From the NCBI GenBank assembly GCA_964383505.1, contig CAYLHB010000014.1, forward strand, positions 1 to 22,734: a stretch of 22,734 nucleotides of DNA, given 5' to 3'. The position numbers and the translations under genes were made by a program. Below the pieces are notes generated by a model. It was given only the letters and a program-made list of their open reading frames with translations, was not told where the DNA came from and made no database searches. How positions within the stretch are numbered: the first letter of the stretch is position 1; each line of letters begins with the position of its first letter. Positions 6,873 through 14,042 of this stretch are shown in pieces. This DNA comes from CAYLHB01 sp964383505. GTDB taxonomy: Bacteria > Patescibacteriota > Minisyncoccia > Phycocordibacterales > UBA12088.

Positions 6873-7529
6873 TTAGTGCGCAACAGCGATGCAGATTACT
6901 TCGCGTGCGCCGGCTCGAAAAAGCTCAGTTTGAGCGGATAATAGTGTTGCGCCGGTGGTGACTACATCGTCAATCAGGAACACGTCAGCTCCCATTACCC
7001 GATGTTTCGCTTGAAATGCGCCCTGTAGATTTTTGAATCGGGCATCCCTGCCAGAAAGTGTTGTTTGGGAAGGTGACTCATGCACGCGCTGAAGTAGCTC
7101 TACATACTCTAAGTTATTATCACAGAGCTCCTCAAGGAACGCGTGTGCAATAATTTGTGCTTGATTATATCCGCGCTCGTGAAATCTTTTCTTGGTAAGT
7201 GGAACTGAGGTAACAAGTACAGTATGAAACCTTCCATACATGCGCTGCTCTGCAAGTAGCTCTGAAACATACGGTGTGATTGCGCTACCGAACAATGTAC
7301 CAATGTAAGGTGAGTTTTTATATTTAAGCTTATGCATTGCAACCCGCACCAACGTGTCGCGATAACGGAGTGGGGCGCAGGTGCAGGGGTGAGGGGGAGG
7401 ATGGGCAGTGCGGGCACGTGACCGCAGTATTTCGGGGGTAAGAAACTTGATTGCGCGTTCATGACCAATGGAAGGTGCCAGCGCTTCAAGTATTGTGTGG
7501 TACATCCAATGACGCATGTACAAGTGCAT
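6873..7529 (-). CDS. ComF-family phosphoribosyltransferase-like protein
   Basis: A 218-residue protein with the ComF/GntX C-terminal phosphoribosyltransferase fold. It has LKYKNSPYIGTLFG, then VTSVPLTKKRFHERGYNQAQIIA, then Q..L..RDARFKNLQGAF, then the PRPP-binding loop VFLIDDVVTTGATL and a final REVICIAVAH strand. ComF supports DNA uptake in competent bacteria; the substrate is not established. The N-terminal four-Cys zinc module of classical ComF is missing and only a CTC pair remains, which I believe is common in CPR versions. The gene is divergent from pilM, with overlapping -10-like boxes between them (TATAGT at 7545-7540 on this strand, 10 nt before the ATG). Codon use looks AT-richer than in the flanking genes. 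Confidence 0.85.
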   Translation of the reverse strand: MHLYMRHWMYHTILEALAPSIGHERAIKFLTPEILRSRARTAHPPPHPCTCAPLRYRDTLVRVAMHKLKYKNSPYIGTLFGSAITPYVSELLAEQRMYGRFHTVLVTSVPLTKKRFHERGYNQAQIIAHAFLEELCDNNLEYVELLQRVHESPSQTTLSGRDARFKNLQGAFQAKHRVMGADVFLIDDVVTTGATLLSAQTELFRAGAREVICIAVAH

Positions 7530-7539
7530 ATCTGTTATT

Positions 7540-7575
7540 ACTATACTCTATAGTCTTGTATACTTATACGATACT
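7540..7575. promoter_or_regulatory. Divergent promoter region between comF and pilM
   Basis: This short AT-rich stretch holds several -10-like hexamers: TATAGT on the minus strand (7545-7540) facing comF; TATAGT (7549-7554), TATACT (7559-7564) and GATACT (7570-7575) on the plus strand facing pilM. The two genes probably share a compact bidirectional promoter; which box is used cannot be decided by eye. Confidence 0.5.
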
Positions 7576-7592
7576 GACTTTTGTCGTTTGAT

Positions 7593-8735
7593 ATGTTAGG
7601 CAACCTCAATAGTATTTTAAAGCGAATAGTGCCGATTATCGAGCAAAAATCTAGCTCGAGTGCGCTTGGTGTAGATATTGGTACATCTTCCATTAAAGTA
7701 GTGCAAATTCGCAAAGATAAGGGAGTTGTTGTGCTCGAAACGTACGGCGAAATATCTCTCGGTCCTTATGGTGGGAGAGAAATCGGCCAAGCGAGTACAG
7801 TTCAGCCCGAACAAATGTCTGAGGCACTCAGTGATCTACTCCGTGAGGCTCAAGTATCAACAAAAGTGTGTGGTGCATCCGTTCCATTTGCATCAAGTCT
7901 GGTGCGATTAATAGACTTGCCACCGGTCACTGGAAACAAACTTGAAAACATGATTCCGATTGAAGCTCGGAAGTATATTCCGGTACCTATAAGCGAAGTA
8001 CAACTTGACTGGTTTGTTATACCACGCGCAGGACTTCGTTTTCTTGAGCAACAAAACGCAGAGTCACATGAATCCAATGCGTACAATGATAAGACCTCCG
8101 TGTTACTTGTGGCGATTCATAACGAAATCCTTAGAAAGTATACTGACGTGTTTAAAATTGGATCAATAAGCCCTACTTTCTACGAGATTGAGGTGTTCAG
8201 TGTCATACGCGCCATTGTTGAGCGGAGCATGGCGCCTGTAGCAGTAATAGACATAGGTGCTTCCACTACTAAAATCTATATTGCTGAGCTGGGTATAGTA
8301 GTTTCTTCACATGTGATTAACAAAGGAGGTCAGCACGTAACGTCCGCCCTCAGTAATGTAACACATACAACGTTTGCAAAAGCGGAGGAAATGAAGCGAT
8401 CCCTCTCGCTGGGGGGAGATTCTGGTCAACAAAGTATCTCACACGCAGCATCACTGGTGATGGAGTACATATTGATTGAGTCAAGGCGAGTGTTTCTCGC
8501 GTACCAACAAAAGCAAAACCGGGTCATAAGTAAAGTAGTGCTAACGGGAGGAGGGTCAATGATCGGTGGTTTACGAGATTTTGCGTACCAACAGCTTGAG
8601 ATACCTGTAGAAATCGCAGATCCTTTTTCGCATGTGTCTGTGCCAGCGATACTAGTTGACACTTTGAAAGCAACAGGACCAAGCTTTTCAGGGGCGGTTG
8701 GCCTCGCATTAAGAATTATAAAAGATTTGGACTAA
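7593..8735 (+). CDS. pilM: Type IV pilus assembly actin-like ATPase PilM
   Basis: A 380-residue protein of the FtsA/PilM actin-like fold. Phosphate-1 loop ALGVDIGTSSIKVVQ is at about 24-38, RLIDLPPV with the PIEARKYIPVPISEVQLDW block follows (the PilM/SHS2-type region), phosphate-2 is VAVIDIGASTTKIYI, and the adenosine motif is VVLTGGGSMIGGL. PilM sits on the inner face of the membrane and binds the PilN N-terminus in type IV pilus machines. No pilN, pilO, pilB, pilC or pilin gene is in the window, so it stands alone here. The ATG at 7593 gives a normal N-terminus; a TTG at 7581 is in frame and also possible. Like its divergent neighbour comF it looks AT-richer than the rest of the window. 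Confidence 0.92.
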   Translation: MLGNLNSILKRIVPIIEQKSSSSALGVDIGTSSIKVVQIRKDKGVVVLETYGEISLGPYGGREIGQASTVQPEQMSEALSDLLREAQVSTKVCGASVPFASSLVRLIDLPPVTGNKLENMIPIEARKYIPVPISEVQLDWFVIPRAGLRFLEQQNAESHESNAYNDKTSVLLVAIHNEILRKYTDVFKIGSISPTFYEIEVFSVIRAIVERSMAPVAVIDIGASTTKIYIAELGIVVSSHVINKGGQHVTSALSNVTHTTFAKAEEMKRSLSLGGDSGQQSISHAASLVMEYILIESRRVFLAYQQKQNRVISKVVLTGGGSMIGGLRDFAYQQLEIPVEIADPFSHVSVPAILVDTLKATGPSFSGAVGLALRIIKDLD

Positions 8736-8841
8736 CTATCATTGACCTGAAAGTACACCTCCCCTCTGTACGAGCAGGGAGCAAACACACCAGGGTACAT
8801 GAAATTTGTACATTAGCTTTATAACCATATAGAGTGTAGTT

Positions 8842-8850
8842 TGTTATACT
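8842..8850 (+). promoter_or_regulatory. Extended -10 promoter of the efflux gene cluster
   Basis: TGTTATACT (TG, one base, TATACT at 8845-8850) is an extended -10 element that does not need a -35 box. Exactly 6 nt separate it from the ATG at 8857, the same leaderless spacing as at 1197 and dnaX. It supports 8857 as the true start of the adaptor gene. Confidence 0.65.
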
Positions 8851-8856
8851 ACCATC

Positions 8857-8934
8857 ATGGGTCGCACTGGATTTTTTGTGTTACTGGGCTCGATTGTATT
8901 AGGATCATCACTCTACTACTATTTTGTCTTTTGA
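8857..8934 (+). CDS. N-terminal membrane anchor of the efflux adaptor, ended by in-frame UGA
   Basis: The ATG at 8857 opens a 25-codon frame encoding one hydrophobic helix (MGRTGFFVLLGSIVLG, then SLYYYFVF), ended by TGA at 8932-8934. The frame then continues without interruption into the adaptor (next residues EPSAPTFEEEVVRRG). MacA/HlyD-type adaptors begin with exactly such an anchor followed by a short acidic linker, so this is almost certainly the missing N-terminus of the next gene, not an independent peptide. The leaderless promoter directly upstream supports the start. Confidence 0.7.
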   Translation: MGRTGFFVLLGSIVLGSSLYYYFVF

Positions 8935-8964
8935 GAACCGTCTGCGCCCACGTTCGAAGAGGAG

Positions 8965-10416
8965 GTGGTGCGTCGGGGTGCGGTGGTAAACGCGGTAAAT
9001 GTCACCGGCCATGTAGAACCTGCTCTTAGGGTGGCACTCGGTTTTGCCATCGCCGGACGCATTGAACGTATACAGGCGCGTGAAGGTGCGGAGGTTGCGG
9101 TCGGAGAGACGCTCGCGGTTTTGGATACCGCCGTACTTGAGGCACAGTACCGAGAGGCACGCGCCCGTATCGCGCGGGAGGAGCTCGTGTTGCGTGAGCT
9201 TGCGGCGGGAACACGGAGTGAGGAGGTGGCCGTGAGCTCCGCGGCATTCGAAAAGGCGGAGGATGCGGAAGCGAGCGCGAGTCGTACGCTTGAAGCGGAA
9301 ATAGCTGACGCCTTTGTGGCCGCTGATGGCGCAGTGCGCGACCACATCGACCAGTTTTTTGATGACCCCGATACCAACCCATCCTTCGGGGTGGACTACC
9401 GCTCCGGCACTACCCACTATGTGATCCGCGCCGACAACACGGAGCGGATTGCCCTCGCAGAAGGGCGAAAAGAAGCGGGGCGCATACTCGCATCGTGGGA
9501 GAGCGGTGCGAACATATATGAGCGGGCAAACCAGGCACTTTCCGACCTCGCAACACTCGACTCGTTTTTCACAAAGGTAGCGGCTGTGGTGACCACCTAC
9601 CAGCCGAATGATAGCGATGAGCATGTCATCTACGATGCGTTCCAGGCCGCGGTGGCGAGTGCCCGAAGTGCGGTGACTACCGCGCGCTCCTCGCTTATCG
9701 CCGCCTTCTCCTCGTACGAAGCGGCTCGGGGTGCGCTCGAAGTTGCGCGCCTTGAGCTTGAGCGTGCACGTGCGGGCCTGCGCACCGAAACCCGCGCGGT
9801 TCAAGAGGCCGCGATTGTGGCCAGTACGCGGAGTGCGGAGGTGCTTCGTACGCAAATAGACTACGGGTATCTCGTGGCACCGGTTGCCGGTACGGTAGCA
9901 TCGGTACCCAAGGTTGCCGGGGAGCTTGTCACTCCTGGAGAGGATGTGGTGGTGCTTCATCGCAACGGCGCAAAGGAGCTTGTAGCCTATGTGCCGGAAG
10001 CCGACATCGCAGCAATCGTTCCCGGAGCGCATGCCCGCGTCACCTTTGATGCGTTTACCAACGAGGTGAGTGTGAACGCCGTTGTGCGCACCATTGCAGA
10101 TGTTGAAGACGTACGCGAGGGTGTGCCCACCTACAAGGTGACGCTCGATCTCGAGGGTCTTCCTGCCAGCTACGTGCTTCGAAGCGGTATGACTGCGGAT
10201 ATCAACATCCTCGTTGAAGAGCGCCCCGACACGCTCTTTGTACCGACGCGCAGCATTTTACGTGACAATGGGAGGAGGTACGTGCGCGTCGTGACAGATG
10301 AAGGCGAGCTCGCGGAGCGTGACGTGTCGGTCGGTCTGCGTGGTTCCGAGGGAACAACCGAGATTGTATCCGGCCTTTCGGAGGGCGAGCGCATCGTCCT
10401 TTTCATAGAGGAGTAG
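8965..10416 (+). CDS. MacA/HlyD-type periplasmic adaptor of an ABC exporter
   Basis: The longest uninterrupted reading runs from GTG 8965 and gives 483 residues; with the upstream anchor (8857) the gene would have 519 codons. The first lipoyl/barrel-sandwich half is VNVTGHVEPALRVALGFAI with GRIERIQAREGAEVAVGETLAVLD. A long Ala/Glu/Arg-rich alpha-hairpin follows (about residues 45-290 of this reading, longer than usual, with an Asp/Asn-containing insertion). The second lipoyl half is YLVAPVAGTVASVPKVAGELV, and the C-terminal barrel and membrane-proximal domain end in IVSGLSEGERIVLF. It should link the MacB-like pump encoded downstream to the cell exterior. The oddity is the in-frame UGA after the anchor: without readthrough or repair the product would lack its membrane tether. 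Confidence 0.82.
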   Translation: MVRRGAVVNAVNVTGHVEPALRVALGFAIAGRIERIQAREGAEVAVGETLAVLDTAVLEAQYREARARIAREELVLRELAAGTRSEEVAVSSAAFEKAEDAEASASRTLEAEIADAFVAADGAVRDHIDQFFDDPDTNPSFGVDYRSGTTHYVIRADNTERIALAEGRKEAGRILASWESGANIYERANQALSDLATLDSFFTKVAAVVTTYQPNDSDEHVIYDAFQAAVASARSAVTTARSSLIAAFSSYEAARGALEVARLELERARAGLRTETRAVQEAAIVASTRSAEVLRTQIDYGYLVAPVAGTVASVPKVAGELVTPGEDVVVLHRNGAKELVAYVPEADIAAIVPGAHARVTFDAFTNEVSVNAVVRTIADVEDVREGVPTYKVTLDLEGLPASYVLRSGMTADINILVEERPDTLFVPTRSILRDNGRRYVRVVTDEGELAERDVSVGLRGSEGTTEIVSGLSEGERIVLFIEE

Positions 10417-10430
10417 TACCCCACAGCGTC

Positions 10431-11102
10431 ATGGCTCTCGTAGATGTCACCCACCTCTCAAAAACCTACACTGACGGCACGATGGCACTTCGCGATGCCT
10501 CGTTTTCCATTGCGGAGGGAGAGTTTGTGGCGGTGATGGGACCGTCAGGGTCGGGCAAATCAACACTGCTCCATATCCTCGGCTTTCTCGACCGGCAGAC
10601 CGCGGGGAGCTACCGCTTCAAGGGGCGCACCATAGATGAGCTCTCCGATCAGGAGCTCGCGCGCATACGAAACGAGGATATCGGATTTGTGTTTCAGCAG
10701 TTCAACCTGCTTCCCCGCGAGACAGTACTCGACAACACGGTGCTTCCACTCTACTACTCGTCGGTGCCTGCCTCCGTATGGCGTGAGCGCGCGGTGCGTG
10801 CAATCAGTGCGGTAGGTCTCAACCATAGGGTAGACCACTTCGCGGTACTCCTCTCGGGAGGAGAGAAACAGCGTGCCGCAATCGCGCGCTCACTCATAAA
10901 CGACCCTGCACTCATTTTTGCGGATGAGCCGACCGGCAACCTTGATAGCGCTGCGGGTAGAGCGGTCATGGATATACTCACGTCACTAAATAAAGCAGGT
11001 AAGACGATTGTGCTTATCACACACGATGAGGAAATCGCACGCTACGCACGTCGAGTACTCTATATTCGTGACGGGCATCTTGAAAAAGACACGGCACTAT
11101 GA
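10431..11102 (+). CDS. ABC transporter ATPase, MacB/LolD-type
   Basis: A 223-residue ATPase with all ABC motifs: Walker A GPSGSGKST (37-45), Q-loop FVFQQFNLLP (about 87-95), signature LSGGEKQR (141-148; Glu replaces the usual Gln of LSGGQ, a common LolD/MacB variant), Walker B ALIFADEPTGNLD and H-loop ITHDEE (His198). The family powers MacB- and LolCDE-type mechanotransmission pumps, which move substrate without a classical transmembrane pore. It starts 14 nt after the adaptor and its TGA overlaps the permease ATG (ATGA), so the three genes are one operon. The TGA shows UGA acting as a normal stop here. Confidence 0.93.
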   Translation: MALVDVTHLSKTYTDGTMALRDASFSIAEGEFVAVMGPSGSGKSTLLHILGFLDRQTAGSYRFKGRTIDELSDQELARIRNEDIGFVFQQFNLLPRETVLDNTVLPLYYSSVPASVWRERAVRAISAVGLNHRVDHFAVLLSGGEKQRAAIARSLINDPALIFADEPTGNLDSAAGRAVMDILTSLNKAGKTIVLITHDEEIARYARRVLYIRDGHLEKDTAL

Positions 11103-12343
11103 AGCTCATCCACGCATTTTCACTCTCAAGCAGGGGGGTACGCGCAAAACCCACCCGCACCGCACTCACACTCCTCGGTATTGCGATTGGGGTCGCTGCG
11201 GTCATGCTCGTCGTCTCGATGGGGACAAGTACCCAGGAGCTTATCCTCGGAGAGATTCGCGGACTCGGGGCGGACACGTTTGTGGTGCAGGGGGGCAGGG
11301 AGACATCTGGCCCCAATGATTTTAGCGAAACATTGCTTTCCGATTCACTTAAGCTTCGTGATGTTGAAGCGCTCAAACGTAGGTCGAATGCACCACATAT
11401 TACGGAAGTGGAGCCGCTCGTCATAGTGACCGGCCCGGTGTCGTACGAGAGTGAAACATTTTCCCCACAAACGACGGGTGGCAACGCCACTTTTTTTGCG
11501 GAGGTGTACGATGCATACCCCTCGGAGGGTATTGCGTTTAGTGAAGAGGAGATCAAACAAAAAGCGTTCGTTGCTGTTATCGGCTCCAAGGTGAAAGAGG
11601 AACTCTTCGGTAATAATCCCGCAGTGGGAGAAAAAATCACGATAAAATGGTACAAGTTCCGCGTGGTGGGAGTGCTGCCGAAAAAGGGACAGGTCGCGTT
11701 TGTAAATTTCGATGATGCGATATTCATTCCATGGTCCACCGCACAAACGTACCTCCTTGGTATCTCTCACTTTTTTCAGTTTGTTATTCGTGTAGATGAT
11801 CCGAAAAACCTTGACCGCACCACACGGGATGTGGAGCTCACCCTGCGCGAGAGCCATAACCTCGAGGAGGGTGAAGAGAATGACTTCAAGGTGCGCACGC
11901 CGGCTGCCCTCATTGAGCAAATTGGCACCATTCTCTCCATCCTCACGCTCTTCCTCGCATCGGTCGTCGGCATCGCGCTATTAGTGGGTGGCATTGGTAT
12001 TATGAATATCATGCTCGTGTCGGTCACCGAACGCACCCGTGAGATAGGCCTTCGTAAGGCGGTGGGCGCGACCGACGGGGACATCCTCCTTCAATTTCTC
12101 ATTGAGGCGATACTCCTCACGCTCCTCGGCGGAGCGGTGGGCATCGTGGCGGGCGGGCTCCTCGCGTACCTCGCCGCGCTCGGCATTAGGTCGTTTACTG
12201 ACCTCGCGTGGACGTACGAGTTCCCCTACCTCGCCGCGCTTGGTGCACTCCTCTTCTCAAGCATCATAGGTCTTGTGTTCGGTCTCTACCCGGCGCGGAA
12301 AGCCGCGAGGAAAAGTCCCATCGAAGCACTTCGGTACGAGTAG
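11099..12343 (+). CDS. ABC transporter permease, MacB/FtsX family
   Basis: A 414-residue permease. TM1 is at about 21-42 (TALTLLGIAIGVAAVMLVVSMG), preceded by the typical RAKPTR. A large extracytoplasmic MacB_PCD domain covers about 45-270. Three C-terminal FtsX helices start at about 275 (SILTLFLASVVGIALLVGGIGIMN), followed by the conserved SVTERTREIGLRKAVGAT cytoplasmic loop and the end YPARKAARKSPIEALRYE. The four-TM topology with the first TM set apart is diagnostic. It overlaps the ATPase gene by 4 nt. With the adaptor it should form a tripartite-like exporter for peptides, drugs or lipoproteins; the substrate is unknown. Confidence 0.93.
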   Translation: MKLIHAFSLSSRGVRAKPTRTALTLLGIAIGVAAVMLVVSMGTSTQELILGEIRGLGADTFVVQGGRETSGPNDFSETLLSDSLKLRDVEALKRRSNAPHITEVEPLVIVTGPVSYESETFSPQTTGGNATFFAEVYDAYPSEGIAFSEEEIKQKAFVAVIGSKVKEELFGNNPAVGEKITIKWYKFRVVGVLPKKGQVAFVNFDDAIFIPWSTAQTYLLGISHFFQFVIRVDDPKNLDRTTRDVELTLRESHNLEEGEENDFKVRTPAALIEQIGTILSILTLFLASVVGIALLVGGIGIMNIMLVSVTERTREIGLRKAVGATDGDILLQFLIEAILLTLLGGAVGIVAGGLLAYLAALGIRSFTDLAWTYEFPYLAALGALLFSSIIGLVFGLYPARKAARKSPIEALRYE

Positions 12344-12361
12344 CGACTGTCGCGCCCAAAC

Positions 12362-12790
12362 TCACGATGTCGGTGAGGGTGTGTGCACACCATCTTCGTA
12401 GCGAAACGAGTAGTGCTTGTGCAAGAGGTAGGCCACAAAGCCGACCGACGCACCCACACCTACGCGCGCAAAGAGAGGTGGGGTGCCGAGCACTCCCACT
12501 GCAAGGTACATGAGTGTGCTTATGGCACTCACGCTTGCACCTGCGACTGCAAGAAACAGGACGTACGAGTCGCGAGTCGGCCGCTTCGCACCTTTGAACA
12601 CAAACTTTTTTGAGAGCAAGAAATGCACGGAACTGCCGATGAAAAAACCTAGTATGGTAGCTGCGAGGTAGTGCATACCGACACTATTCATGAGTACCGT
12701 GAATGCGAGAATATCAATCCCGAAGCCGGTACTTCCTGTGGTTGCATACTTAGCGAGGAGTCGCGCGTTCTTCCTGATGAATGTTCGCAT
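12362..12790 (-). CDS. GtrA-like membrane protein
   Basis: 142 residues from the chosen start. Four hydrophobic helices match GtrA-like proteins: LAKYATTGSTGFGIDILAF near the N-terminus, then LAATILGFFIGSSVHFLLSKKFVF, then VLFLAVAGASVSAISTLMYL and VGVGASVGFVAYLLHKHYSF, in which the N-F-x-x-x-K/R-x-[WY]-x-F-like family pattern is partly kept. GtrA-type proteins assist transfer of lipid-linked sugars in surface glycan synthesis, often as flippases. The start at 12790 is preferred over ATGs at 12808 and 12811 because TTTACA-16-TACACT lies upstream with 6 nt to this ATG, and the earlier ATGs fall inside that promoter. It is convergent with the permease gene, with an 18-nt gap, and ends in TGA. 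Confidence 0.85.
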   Translation of the reverse strand: MRTFIRKNARLLAKYATTGSTGFGIDILAFTVLMNSVGMHYLAATILGFFIGSSVHFLLSKKFVFKGAKRPTRDSYVLFLAVAGASVSAISTLMYLAVGVLGTPPLFARVGVGASVGFVAYLLHKHYSFRYEDGVHTPSPTS

Positions 12791-12796
12791 CGCAGA

Positions 12797-12824
12797 AGTG
12801 TACCCCATCATGCACCTGTGTAAA
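12797..12824 (-). promoter_or_regulatory. Promoter of the GtrA-like gene
   Basis: On the minus strand TTTACA (12824-12819), a 16-nt spacer and TACACT (12802-12797) are followed by 6 nt and the ATG at 12790. This decides the start codon and predicts a leaderless mRNA. Confidence 0.65.
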
Positions 12825-12831
12825 AGGGATA

Positions 12832-12972
12832 TTGTAGGTAGGTGAAGTGTATGCTACGTTAGAGCGTGATGCAGAGTGTTACGTACAAGGTCGTCTTAGT
12901 CGTCGCGCAAGTGACTTTGTAGTCGTGCGGTCTTGTACAGAACAAAGGGACCCGCACGACGCGGGTTTTGTT
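12832..12972 (+). promoter_or_regulatory. Candidate transcription attenuator with promoter
   Basis: TTGTAG (12832-12837), 17 nt and TACGTT (12855-12860) with an upstream TG form an extended -10 promoter, predicting a start near 12867. The leader contains GTACAAG (12885-12891) pairing with CTTGTAC (12932-12938) and, inside, a 5-bp hairpin GTCGC-GCAA-GTGAC closed by a GNRA tetraloop. GTCGTGCGG (12922-12930) is perfectly complementary to CCGCACGAC (12952-12960), which is the 5' arm plus loop of the terminator hairpin. The two pairings exclude each other, as in riboswitches and attenuators. No known riboswitch class is recognised. The structure was read by eye. Confidence 0.45.
12941..12972 (+). 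terminator. Terminator hairpin of the candidate attenuator
   Basis: ACCCGC (12950-12955), loop ACGAC and GCGGGT (12961-12966) make a 6-bp stem. It is extended across a GGG bulge by AACAAA (12941-12946) pairing with TTTGTT (12967-12972). The downstream T-rich tail is interrupted, so termination may be partial. Confidence 0.65.
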
Positions 12973-12990
12973 CCTTTTATGGAGAGCACC

Positions 12991-13074
12991 ATGGAAAATT
13001 TAGAAGAGTACACGACGATCTACGATCTCATGGATCAACATCCGCTCTACCATGCACTCCCGCCCGCGTGGTGA
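12991..13074 (+). CDS. Small ORF of 27 codons downstream of the attenuator
   Basis: The ATG at 12991 is preceded by GGAG (12981-12984) at a spacing of 6 nt, one of few Shine-Dalgarno-like sites in the window. The peptide (MENLEEYTTIYDLMDQHPLY, then HALPPAW) is acidic, with aromatic residues and a final Pro-Pro-Ala-Trp before TGA. An ATG at 12979 in the same frame would add four residues. A bidirectional hairpin terminator follows 16 nt later, so the leader and this ORF make a self-contained transcript. It may be a small protein or a leader peptide; no homologue is recognised. Confidence 0.4.
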   Translation: MENLEEYTTIYDLMDQHPLYHALPPAW

Positions 13075-13090
13075 GTGAACACCAGGCACG

Positions 13091-13117
13091 AAAGAGTCCG
13101 CTTCGGCGGGCTCTTTT
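13091..13117. terminator. Bidirectional hairpin terminator between the small ORF and corA
   Basis: AAAGAGTCCGC (13091-13101), loop TTCG and GCGGGCTCTTTT (13106-13117) form an 8-bp stem with one G-U pair plus A/T extensions. The plus strand has a TTTT tail. The minus-strand reading also ends in TTT, so it can serve the corA-like gene as well. Confidence 0.8.
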
Positions 13118-14036
13118 ATAGCCACTCTTTTTTTGAGAATACCCACGCAAAAATGAGCATTGCGGTGAGTATGGTGAGTAGAATCGCATAGAACGCGAAT
13201 GGGTGCTCACCGAGTGGAAGGGTGACATTCATGCCGTAGAGTGAGCTCACCACGGTGGGTATGGTCATGATGATGGTGAGCGAGGTGAGAAACTTGATGG
13301 TCTGGTTGAGGTTGTTGGTGAGAATGACGGAGTATGAGTTTCTGATGTTTTGAATCGTTTTGAGGGTGCCCTTGGCACTCTCGATGAGCTGGCCGGTGGC
13401 GAGTAATATGTCCTCAATTTCATCCCGGTCATCTTCATGTGTCGCGAGGTACTTGCCGGAGAGTATGGTGCGGAGCGCCTCGCCCGTTGGAATGAGTGCA
13501 CCCAGCATCTCATTGAGGGCGTTCTCAATCGTTACAAACCGCACCATATCGCGGTTGCGTATCGTCTTAAACTCCGCACGGCACCTTTGTACTTCCCGCG
13601 CGAGTTCCGTGAGATGCTTGGTGTACGCGAGGGTGAGCGCGTGGGAAAACTGCAGGAACAGCTTCGTTTTTTGTGTGGTCACAATCTGGTTTTTTCCCGA
13701 AATGAATGTGTCAAAGAGCGGTGCGTGTCCCATCGATACCGTAAGGGTCGCGCTCTCTGCGATTGCGATGAGGAACGGGATAGTGACCACCTCACCGTTT
13801 TTCGTGAACGGGTATCGAGTAAAAAAGTAAGATATCCCATCCTCGACCTCGAAGCGCGGCACCTCGTAGGGGTCGCCCGCGTCGCGAAGCAAGCTCACAT
13901 CAAAGCCGTATCGGGACGCGATGAGCCCCCTCTCTTCGTCAGTGGGGTCCTCTGCGTGCACCCATACACCTAAGAGAGGATCATCGGTGACGCGAAGCTT
14001 TCCATCTTTGAGAGAACGGTAGTAGGTGGTGAACAT
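13116..14036 (-). CDS. CorA-family divalent metal transporter
   Basis: 306 residues. An alpha/beta N-terminal cytoplasmic domain is followed by a long helical region and two C-terminal TM helices (about 243-263 and 276-299). The signature YGMNV stands at the end of TM1 (SSLYGMNVTLPLG), where canonical CorA has GMN. GMN forms the selectivity loop of the pentameric Mg/Co/Ni channel, so metal transport across the cytoplasmic membrane is well supported, though the preferred ion is not known. The C-terminal tail is basic (FSKKEWL). The gene is divergent from the Nudix gene; TACAAC at 14048-14043 lies 6 nt before the ATG. It ends in TAA inside the hairpin shared with the small ORF. Confidence 0.93.
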   Translation of the reverse strand: MFTTYYRSLKDGKLRVTDDPLLGVWVHAEDPTDEERGLIASRYGFDVSLLRDAGDPYEVPRFEVEDGISYFFTRYPFTKNGEVVTIPFLIAIAESATLTVSMGHAPLFDTFISGKNQIVTTQKTKLFLQFSHALTLAYTKHLTELAREVQRCRAEFKTIRNRDMVRFVTIENALNEMLGALIPTGEALRTILSGKYLATHEDDRDEIEDILLATGQLIESAKGTLKTIQNIRNSYSVILTNNLNQTIKFLTSLTIIMTIPTVVSSLYGMNVTLPLGEHPFAFYAILLTILTAMLIFAWVFSKKEWL

Positions 14037-14042
14037 TAGTAC

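Noticed and set aside
6767..6961. 64-codon plus-strand frame between the tRNA and comF
   Set aside because: It overlaps the end of comF in antisense and has no similarity or start signal.
8932..8972. Selenocysteine insertion site after the adaptor UGA
   Set aside because: The 7-bp bulged stem is weak, adaptors of this family have no known selenoprotein members, and no sel genes are visible.
8908..10032. 374-codon minus-strand frame opposite the adaptor
   Set aside because: Low-complexity Arg/His/Cys-rich translation typical of an antisense shadow; the plus-strand lipoyl and barrel motifs are clear.
8857..10416. Genome-wide UGA recoding to Gly as in Gracilibacteria/Absconditabacteria
   Set aside because: UGA ends the ABC ATPase and dnaX at ATGA overlaps, and also a phosphatase and the GtrA-like gene, so it is a working stop in this genome.
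12832..12972. SRP (4.5S) RNA or a known riboswitch
   Set aside because: The GGAAGG/AGCA-type SRP apical motif and the signatures of common riboswitch classes are absent.
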